Part shown: one piece after another, positions 58,649 to 64,000 of the stretch
Layout of the letters: the number at the start of each line of letters is the position of its first letter
Position numbering within the stretch: the first letter of the stretch is position 1
NCBI GenBank assembly: GCA_964585925.1
Contig: CAZPFS010000002.1
Location: forward strand, 1 to 64,000
Length of the DNA: 64,000 nucleotides
Direction of reading: 5' to 3'
Source: JAAZLS01 sp964585925
GTDB taxonomy: Bacteria; Bacillota; Dethiobacteria; DTU022
Notes under the pieces: model-generated
Told to the model about the DNA's origin: nothing
Seen by the model: only the letters and a program-made list of their open reading frames with translations
Databases searched by the model: none
Program-made: the position numbers and the translations under genes

Positions 58649-59470
58649 ATGGAAGAAACCAAAATTCGTAATGCTGAGGACTCCCCAAAAACTCTTCCCG
58701 AAAAGCTGGGCCAACCGGAGCACAGCCAGATCCGGCATACCATTGCTGTTATGAGCGGGAAGGGTGGGGTGGGTAAATCATCGGTTTCCGCCCTGCTGGC
58801 GGTGGCCCTTTCCCGGGAAGGGTACCGGGTCGGTTTGCTGGATGCCGATATAACCGGCCCCAGTATTCCTACCCTGTTTGGGCTTCATGGACAGCCGTCA
58901 ATTAATGAAAAAAAATTGGTGCCCCCTTCCAGCAGGCTGGGGATCAAGATAATGTCGCTGAACCTTTTGCTGCCGCGGGAGGATGATCCGGTAATATGGC
59001 GAGGGCCTTTGATCGGGGGAGCGGTAAAACAGTTTTGGACCGATGTGCTTTGGGGCACGCTTGACTACCTGGTAGTGGATCTGCCCCCCGGCACCGGGGA
59101 CGCTCCCCTGACTGTACTGCAATCACTGCCCCTGTCCGGCCTGATCATCGTCACCTCTCCCCAGGAACTGGCGGTGATGGTGGTTAAGAAAGCCATAAAT
59201 ATGGCCCGCATGCTGGAGGTTCCCATAATCGGGCTGATCGAAAACATGAGCGGCCTGGCCTGCCCCCATTGCGGGGAGAAGCTGGAGCTGTTCGGGCCAA
59301 GTCAGGCCGAAAAGGTATCGGCAGCCACCGGAATCAGGCTGCTCGGGAAAATCCCCCTGGATCCTGAAATTTCAAAGCTGGGGGACCGCGGGGAGATCGA
59401 GGAGTACGAAGTGAAATTCTTGCGCACAATCCCTGATTTTCTTTCCGGAAAGGATGCAAGCAGGAATTGA
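58649..59470 (+). CDS. Mrp/NBP35-type Fe-S carrier ATPase
   Basis: Mrp proteins are P-loop ATPases that bind and deliver Fe-S clusters. The 273-residue protein has the deviant Walker A SGKGGVGKSS (36-45), DADITGPSIPTLFG, DLPPGTGDAPLTV and the CPHCG metal-binding CXXC near residue 210. The ATG at 58649 starts 1 bp after feoB with AGAAAGGGG upstream; a longer frame inside feoB is not needed. Co-transcribed with feoAB. Confidence 0.93.
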   Translation: MEETKIRNAEDSPKTLPEKLGQPEHSQIRHTIAVMSGKGGVGKSSVSALLAVALSREGYRVGLLDADITGPSIPTLFGLHGQPSINEKKLVPPSSRLGIKIMSLNLLLPREDDPVIWRGPLIGGAVKQFWTDVLWGTLDYLVVDLPPGTGDAPLTVLQSLPLSGLIIVTSPQELAVMVVKKAINMARMLEVPIIGLIENMSGLACPHCGEKLELFGPSQAEKVSAATGIRLLGKIPLDPEISKLGDRGEIEEYEVKFLRTIPDFLSGKDASRN

Positions 59471-59506
59471 TTCAGCAAATCAATATCCATATAGGAGGTA
59501 TTCAAG

Positions 59507-59878
59507 ATGAAATTGGCAATATGTGCCCAGGGTGGAGAATTGTCTTCAGCAGTAGATCAGCGTTTCGGACGCTGCCCGTATTTTGTGATTCTGGACACGG
59601 AGAGCAAAGAGGTAATAAAATCCATTCCCAATAGTGCTGCCGGCGCCTCCGGCGGCGCCGGAACCCAAACCGCTCGTCTTTTATTTTCGGAGAAGGTCGA
59701 TGCGGTGGCGGTGGGCAATGTCGGTCCCAATGCCGCCAATGCTCTCAATGCGGCCGGCATCAAGATTTACAGCGGAATAAATGGAACGGTGGAGGAAGCT
59801 CTGGATCTTTATCTCGATGGCAAACTGTCATCGAGCCCCGGCGCGACAGTAGATTCCCATCATGGCTCCAAACAGTAA
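59507..59878 (+). CDS. NifX/NifB-family cofactor-binding protein (copy 1)
   Basis: This is a 123-residue protein of the dinitrogenase iron-molybdenum cofactor family, with the typical MKLAICAQGGELSSAVDQRFG start, the CPYFVILD strand and VDAVAVGNVGPNAANALNAAGIKIY. These proteins bind Fe-S or Fe-Mo precursors; many are found outside nitrogen fixation next to Mrp ATPases. ATAGGAGGT lies before the ATG. No nif structural genes are present. Confidence 0.9.
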   Translation: MKLAICAQGGELSSAVDQRFGRCPYFVILDTESKEVIKSIPNSAAGASGGAGTQTARLLFSEKVDAVAVGNVGPNAANALNAAGIKIYSGINGTVEEALDLYLDGKLSSSPGATVDSHHGSKQ

Positions 59879-59893
59879 AAGGAGGCGTTGTTC

Positions 59894-60253
59894 TTGAAAA
59901 TTGCGATCACCACTGAACAAAATTTTGTAGCCCAGCATTTTGGTCACTGTCCCGAATATACCCTGATCGAAATTGAAGGTGATAAAATTGTTTCCCGGGA
60001 AGTAATCCCCAACCCCGGTCACCAGCCCGGCTTCCTGCCCGGCTACCTGGCTCAGCGCGGCGTGTCCTGCATAATTGCCGGGGGCATGGGTCAGAGAGCC
60101 ATCGAGCTGTTCACCGAACAGAACATCAAGGTAATTGTGGGCATTGGCGGTCCTGTGGATCAGGCCGTGGAAGATTACCTTTCAGGAAAGCTGAAATCAA
60201 AGGAAAGCCTCTGTGACCACGATCTTCGGCCCGGTGATCAAGGCTGTCACTGA
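59894..60253 (+). CDS. NifX/NifB-family cofactor-binding protein (copy 2)
   Basis: This is a second, diverged member of the same family (119 residues): KIAITTEQNFVAQHFGHCP, then GVSCIIAGGMGQRAIELF and IKVIVGIGGPVDQAVEDYLSG, with a His/Cys-bearing tail ending in CH. The start is TTG 59894, which has AAAGGAGG 8 nt upstream; TTG 59888 is too close to it. The C-terminal DHDLRPGDQGCH may bind metal. It probably cooperates with copy 1. Confidence 0.88.
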   Translation: MKIAITTEQNFVAQHFGHCPEYTLIEIEGDKIVSREVIPNPGHQPGFLPGYLAQRGVSCIIAGGMGQRAIELFTEQNIKVIVGIGGPVDQAVEDYLSGKLKSKESLCDHDLRPGDQGCH

Positions 60254-60302
60254 TAACGATGGGAATCAAATACACGGCGCCCCTGGAAAGAAGAGACTAT
60301 AA

Positions 60303-61166
60303 ATGATCATCAGTGTGATCAGCGGAAAAGGCGGCACGGGTAAAACCTTTGTGGCCACCAATCTGGTTCAGGCCATGGATCCGGGGAAAAGGATCCGGTT
60401 TTTGGACTGCGATGTGGAGGAACCCAATGCTCATCTGTTTTTAAAACCGGATCTTACAGGCAGCCAACCGGTAACCATACCCGTGCCGGAAATAGACCGG
60501 GAAAAATGTACCTTGTGTGGTCTGTGCGCCGAGGTTTGCGCTTTCAATGCGCTTTTGGTGGGCAAAGACCGGGTGTTGGTATTTGAGCAGCTATGCCACG
60601 GTTGCGGTGGCTGCAGTTATTTTTGTCCGGAAAAGGCCATTGTTGAAATCGACCGGCCGATCGGTGTGCTGGAAACCGGGTGCACCGGTGAAATTCAATT
60701 TGTTCAGGGCAGACTTGAACCGGGCGAGGCGCTTTCACCGCCTTTGATCAAGGCGGTGAAAAGCAAAGTAGGCTCCGAGGGCCTGACGGTGATCGATGCC
60801 CCGCCTGGAAACTCCTGTTCGGCGGTGGAAACGGTCAAGGGCAGCGATTACTGTGTTCTGGTTACCGAGCCGACCCCGTTCGGCCTGCACGATCTGAAGC
60901 TGGCGGTGGAACTGACCAGGATAATGGGCATTCCGGCCGGAGTGGTGATCAACCGTTACCTGGAAAACAGCGGCAACCTGACCATCGAACAGTACTGCCA
61001 GCAGGAAGGGCTGCCGGTTCTGTTAAAGATACCTTTCGACAGGGAGCTGGCCTCCTGCTATGCCCGCGGCGAGTTGGCGGCAAACAATTTTGCTCACTGG
61101 CGGCAGGTATTTGCCGATCTGGGAAAACGGGTTACCGGAAACGGGGAGGTTGGCGAACATGCATGA
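60303..61166 (+). CDS. MinD-like ATPase with ferredoxin insert (copy 1)
   Basis: This is a 287-residue P-loop ATPase of the MinD/Mrp superfamily with an inserted double 4Fe-4S domain. Walker A is SGKGGTGKTF (7-16). The ferredoxin part has KCTLCGLCAEVCAFNAL and CHGCGGCSYFCPEKAIVE, two complete CX2CX2CX3C motifs, then DAPPGNSCSAVE and EPTPFGLHDL of the ATPase core. Such pairs are often next to NifX-type proteins. It should load or move Fe-S units in an ATP-dependent way; the target is not known. Confidence 0.9.
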   Translation: MIISVISGKGGTGKTFVATNLVQAMDPGKRIRFLDCDVEEPNAHLFLKPDLTGSQPVTIPVPEIDREKCTLCGLCAEVCAFNALLVGKDRVLVFEQLCHGCGGCSYFCPEKAIVEIDRPIGVLETGCTGEIQFVQGRLEPGEALSPPLIKAVKSKVGSEGLTVIDAPPGNSCSAVETVKGSDYCVLVTEPTPFGLHDLKLAVELTRIMGIPAGVVINRYLENSGNLTIEQYCQQEGLPVLLKIPFDRELASCYARGELAANNFAHWRQVFADLGKRVTGNGEVGEHA

Positions 61167-62022
61167 GCTGGTAGTGATCAGCGGCAAAGGGGGAACAGGC
61201 AAAACAACCCTTACCGCCTGTTTCGCGGCTCTGGCCGGGGGAAACGCAGTGCTGGTGGATGCCGATGTGGACGCTCCCAATCTGAGCCTGGTTACCAAAC
61301 CGCAGCAACTTGAAAGTTTTGAGTTCCGGGCCTCAAAAATAGCCGATATTAAACTGCAGAAGTGCAGCGCCTGCGGCTTATGCCTTGAACTATGCCGTTT
61401 TGATGCTATTTCAGATCACTACCTTGTTGATCCCATCGGCTGCGAGGGCTGTGGTGTCTGCAGCCGTGCCTGCCCTGAAAAGGCCATCACCATGGAAGAA
61501 GTTCTTTCCGGGCAATGGTTTATCTCTCAAACCTCCTATGGCAAACTGGTGCATGCCCGTCTGGGGGTGGCTGAAGAAAATTCCGGCAAAATGGTCACCG
61601 CGATCCGGGAAAGAGCAAAACAAATAGCGGCTGAGGAGAATAAACGATACCTGATTATCGATGGGCCGCCGGGTATCGGCTGCCCGGTGATTGCCTCCCT
61701 GGGCGGAACCGATGCGGCGCTGCTGGTAACCGAACCCACCTTATCCGGAATCCACGATCTGGAGCGAATCGTATCGGTCTGCCGCCATTTCAAGATACCG
61801 GCTTCGGTATGCATTAATCGCTCCGATCTGTCCTTGGAAAATACCCGGGCCATCGAAAAATACTGCCGGCGGGAATCGATCCCCATGGCGGCTAAAATAC
61901 CCTTTGACCGGTCATTTGTGGAAGCCTCCGCCCAGGGAGTACCTGTGGTTGAATATACGGACGGACCGGTTTACAAAAGCATCAAACAGCTCTGGGAAAA
62001 TATGATTTCAATGCTCAATTGA
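61159..62022 (+). CDS. MinD-like ATPase with ferredoxin insert (copy 2)
   Basis: This is a paralogue of the previous gene (287 residues) with Walker A SGKGGTGKTT, DADVDAPN, ferredoxin motifs KCSACGLCLELCRFDAI and GCEGCGVCSRACPEKAITM, and DGPPGIGCPVIASLGG. The ATG at 61159 has CGGGGAGG upstream and overlaps the copy 1 stop by 8 bp. The coupling suggests a 1:1 heterodimer, which is how these paired ATPases usually occur. Confidence 0.9.
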   Translation: MHELVVISGKGGTGKTTLTACFAALAGGNAVLVDADVDAPNLSLVTKPQQLESFEFRASKIADIKLQKCSACGLCLELCRFDAISDHYLVDPIGCEGCGVCSRACPEKAITMEEVLSGQWFISQTSYGKLVHARLGVAEENSGKMVTAIRERAKQIAAEENKRYLIIDGPPGIGCPVIASLGGTDAALLVTEPTLSGIHDLERIVSVCRHFKIPASVCINRSDLSLENTRAIEKYCRRESIPMAAKIPFDRSFVEASAQGVPVVEYTDGPVYKSIKQLWENMISMLN

Positions 62023-62054
62023 AACAGATGCAGATTGAACGGGAGGCAAGGGGT

Positions 62055-62432
62055 ATGTACACTGAAAAACTGATCGAACACTTCAAGCAGCCCAGAAATG
62101 TGGGGGAGATTCCCGATGCAGACGGCATCGGAACAATCGGTGATCCCTCTTGCGGTGATTTCCTGCGTGTGTTTATCAAGGTTTCGGAGGGAAGGATAAG
62201 TGAATTCAAATTTAAGGTTTACGGCTGCCCCGCGGCCATCGCCACCACCAGTATTCTGAGCGAAATAGTTTTGGGAAAAACCCTGGACGAGGCGATCCGG
62301 ATCACCGATCTGGATATAGCTGAAGCCCTGGGAGGCCTGCCGGATCCAAAAATGCACTGTTCCAACCTGGGGGCGGAAGGGCTCTTTTACGCGGTGATGG
62401 ATTACCGGTCACGCCACGATTCGGCCCGGTAG
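62055..62432 (+). CDS. IscU/NifU-like Fe-S scaffold protein
   Basis: The 125-residue protein is an Fe-S scaffold with all three cluster cysteines: DPSCGD, YGCPAA and MHCSNL. It starts at ATG 62055 with GGGAGG 8 nt upstream. YTEKLIEHFKQPRNVGEI is the typical N-terminus. No cysteine desulfurase is encoded nearby, so sulfur must come from elsewhere. It ends the feo-mrp-nifX-ATPase row and suggests that the row builds or delivers Fe-S clusters. Confidence 0.92.
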   Translation: MYTEKLIEHFKQPRNVGEIPDADGIGTIGDPSCGDFLRVFIKVSEGRISEFKFKVYGCPAAIATTSILSEIVLGKTLDEAIRITDLDIAEALGGLPDPKMHCSNLGAEGLFYAVMDYRSRHDSAR

Positions 62433-62530
62433 GGAAGAGGGCATTAACTTGCTTTCCCGATTAAAAGGCGGGGGGCGGGACCAAAACCGCGGACACAGGA
62501 GCCGGATCAAGGCCGGCGATGCGGTTGAAA

Positions 62531-62870
62531 TTATGGATCAGAGGCCGCCTCCATGTTGATCACTTCCGGCAAGGATATCGATTGAACTCCTTCCGGCACA
62601 GCCAGGGTTATCCTTTTCTCAAGTGGATCCACCCTGATTACCCGACCGGTAACGCAGTGGCCGCCAGACCTGCCCGATACGGTTAACATGACCATTGAAC
62701 CCTGCTCCAGGGATTGGTTTACCAGGACCTCAAAGCTCTCCCATTTCAAGGCAGAGCAGGCGGTATCCCTCCCGTTTCCGGGCGGCCCGGTGATGCCGGT
62801 GCAGTTGTTCCCGGTGTTCCGGCAGGATGAGCCGGCTGCAGGCAAACTGATTGGCGGTTTTTTTGCTCAT
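62531..62870 (-). pseudogene. YolD-like gene broken by a frameshift
   Basis: On the - strand an ATG at 62870 with GGAGG upstream opens a YolD-type N-terminus (KKTANQFACSRLILPEHR) that stops at 62730. The rest continues in another frame (62745 region down to 62531) with VMLTVSG, CVTGRVIRVDPLEKRITL and SISLPEVINME, the conserved YolD C-terminus. One shift near 62745 joins them. YolD genes accompany Y-family polymerases, and a broken one lies just upstream. Sequencing error is possible but less likely given the damage to both. Confidence 0.75.
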
Positions 62871-62886
62871 GCTTCATGACCTCCGA

Positions 62887-63529
62887 TCATTTTGATTCGG
62901 TTAAACAATGGCTTCCCGGACCAAGGGAGCTGGCCCGGAACAGGCTGGCCGATCCGAACTCATCCCGGATACTGTCCACGGCCAGGGTCAAGGCGGCAGC
63001 CTTATCCCGGCGATCAAACAGGGACAGTTCTCCTTATCGCTGACCAGGCCGGCAAGCCTCACTCCCGCCACCCTCAGCGGCAGGCGATCCCAATGGGGTT
63101 CAAAAAGATTCATTACCTGGGGGCAAACCTCTCCCCGGCAGTAAACGCTTACCACTGTATCCACTCTTTCCAGGGCGCGGGCCCTGCGGCAGACCTCTTC
63201 GGCTTGATCTTTTCCATTTTCCAGTAATCCCGGTGCAGGATCATCGATTGCCCCGCTCCCCTTAAACAGTTGGAACCGGAGGAAACAGGCGAGCAATCAA
63301 TGCCGTGGGCATTGAGCCACAGGATCTCCCCGTTGATGCCCCAGCGGCGGGTTAATATATCTTTGGGTATTTTAGCCTGAAGGGGATTTTCCCCGATCCC
63401 GATCCGGCAGCGGATATTTATCTCCTGCCGCACCCGGTCGATGATCTGCCGCGAGGTCTGAAAAGGTGAGCCAAACAAATTTTGGCAGCCGGTGATATCC
63501 AAAAATTGTTCATCCAAATTATATCACAG
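62887..63529 (-). pseudogene. Degraded Y-family DNA polymerase (UmuC/UvrX type)
   Basis: Reading the - strand, the catalytic motif YNLDEQFLDITGC (63523 region) is preceded by a stop and lacks the first hundred or so residues. RCRIGIGENPLQAKI, LWLNAHGIDCSPV and MILHRDYW follow in one frame, then AEEVCRRARALE and LFEPHWDRLPLRVAGVRLAGL in a second, and LFDRRDKAAALTLAVDSI in a third, ending at TGA 62887. A stretch between RRARAL and the LFEPHW part is also missing. Translesion synthesis is therefore lost. It runs into the broken YolD gene. Confidence 0.8.
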
Positions 63530-63621
63530 CCCTTCCCCGGCACAAAAACATGGAAACGGCATAATATGTTACATATACTGTTTCAGCAAGAATACGCACC
63601 GAGAAGTATAGATGGATTTGC

Positions 63622-63648
63622 TGTGGATTATCCCTAATTTAGTCCACA
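63622..63648. promoter_or_regulatory. Inverted repeat before the amidase gene
   Basis: TGTGGA (63622-63627) and TCCACA (63643-63648) are perfect inverted 6-mers around an AT-rich 15-nt centre, 27 bp before the amidase start. It may be a regulator site. The first arm also resembles a DnaA box with one mismatch, but a single copy has little weight. Confidence 0.25.
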
Positions 63649-63674
63649 TATTAAAAAGGTAAGGAGATTAAAAA

Positions 63675-64000
63675 ATGCCGGACATAATTGAGGAGCTGAT
63701 CCCGGCCGGACGGCGCAACCGTCCCGGGAACAGTCTGATTGCAAAATATATTACCATTCACGATACGGGAAACAGCAGTCCCGGCGCCGATGCCCGGAAC
63801 CATTCTCACTGGGTGCGCACCAACCCGGATCCCGATTTTTTATCCAGTTGGCATTACACAGTTGATGATCAAATAATCATTCAGCAGTTGCCCCTGTCGG
63901 AACACGGTTGGCATGCCGGCGATGGCACAAACGGAACGGGAAACCGCCAGAGCATCGGCATAGAGATCTGCGAGAACAGCGACGGGAACCGGGAATTGGC
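63675..64000 (+). CDS. N-acetylmuramoyl-L-alanine amidase (5' part)
   Basis: The gene begins at ATG 63675 (AAGGAGA upstream) and runs off the window after about 108 codons. It is a zinc-dependent amidase_2/CwlA-type enzyme that cuts between MurNAc and L-Ala. Visible metal-binding parts are YITIHDTGN with the first histidine, SSWHYTVDD and EHGWHAGDG, then SIGIEICEN. No signal peptide is seen at the start, as in spore or phage-type amidases. Confidence 0.88.
   Translation, partial: MPDIIEELIPAGRRNRPGNSLIAKYITIHDTGNSSPGADARNHSHWVRTNPDPDFLSSWHYTVDDQIIIQQLPLSEHGWHAGDGTNGTGNRQSIGIEICENSDGNREL

Noticed and set aside
62449..62559. 36-codon ORF after the IscU-like gene
   Set aside because: Runs antisense into the YolD remnant, has low-complexity Gly/Arg content and no known motif.

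Overview
The window reads as a chromosomal segment of an endospore-forming Bacillota, most likely an anaerobic member of the class Clostridia (Peptococcaceae, Desulfotomaculum, Moorella or Syntrophomonas-like). This rests on the density and order of sporulation genes (spo0A, spoIVB, spoIIM, dacF-spoIIA-sigF, spoVA, ytfJ, dacB-spmAB, spoIIP, spoIVA), the IspH-ribosomal protein S1 fusion, the MEP isoprenoid genes and the iron/Fe-S genes. Nearly every gene is on the + strand. The exceptions are spo0A-spoIVB and a decayed polymerase module near the right end. I found no tRNA, rRNA, insertion sequence, prophage or CRISPR array.

Layout. 0.3-7.2 kb: a membrane protein, dxs, a membrane-anchored nuclease-fold relative, nadK, recN, and an acyl-CoA dehydrogenase with a palindrome in front of it. 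7.2-9.6 kb: spo0A and spoIVB, inverted relative to recN; spo0A has a candidate sigma-H promoter overlapped by a perfect 0A box. 9.8-15.7 kb: steA-steB, two glycosyltransferases, DUF3866, a Nudix hydrolase and spoIIM. 15.7-17.9 kb: a small ORF, xerD and deoB. 17.9-24.5 kb: dacF, spoIIAA-spoIIAB-sigF and the spoVA operon, with candidate sigma-F, sigma-H and sigma-G promoters in the expected temporal order. 24.6-35.4 kb: a tRNA nucleotidyltransferase with a decayed DHH domain, an M50 protease, trpS, scpAB, DUF2953-ytfJ, dacB-spmAB, an FAD oxidoreductase and rluB. 35.4-38.6 kb: a B12 riboswitch with its promoter and terminator, followed by a BtuFCD-type ABC importer. 38.9-44.7 kb: two unknowns, aroH, cmk, plsC, ispH-rpsA and a type 2 IPP isomerase. 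44.9-49.9 kb: DUF1614, spoIIP, YIEGIA and its partner, DUF3189 and a DUF512 radical SAM protein. 49.9-55.9 kb: der, plsY, gpsA, spoIVA and an HD-domain protein.

56.0-62.4 kb is the most system-like part. It holds an iron-type DtxR repressor with its own promoter and operator, feoA, feoB, an Mrp-type ATPase, two NifX/NifB-type cofactor-binding proteins, two MinD-like ATPases each carrying a double 4Fe-4S ferredoxin insert, and an IscU-like scaffold. I read it as an iron uptake and Fe-S cofactor handling locus. 62.5-63.5 kb holds a degraded Y-family DNA polymerase/YolD pair on the - strand. The window ends inside an N-acetylmuramoyl-L-alanine amidase gene.

Many starts were moved to codons with a visible Shine-Dalgarno sequence. 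ATGA, GTGA and TGATG overlaps are frequent and suggest translational coupling. Family assignments come from recognising motifs by eye; no database search was run.
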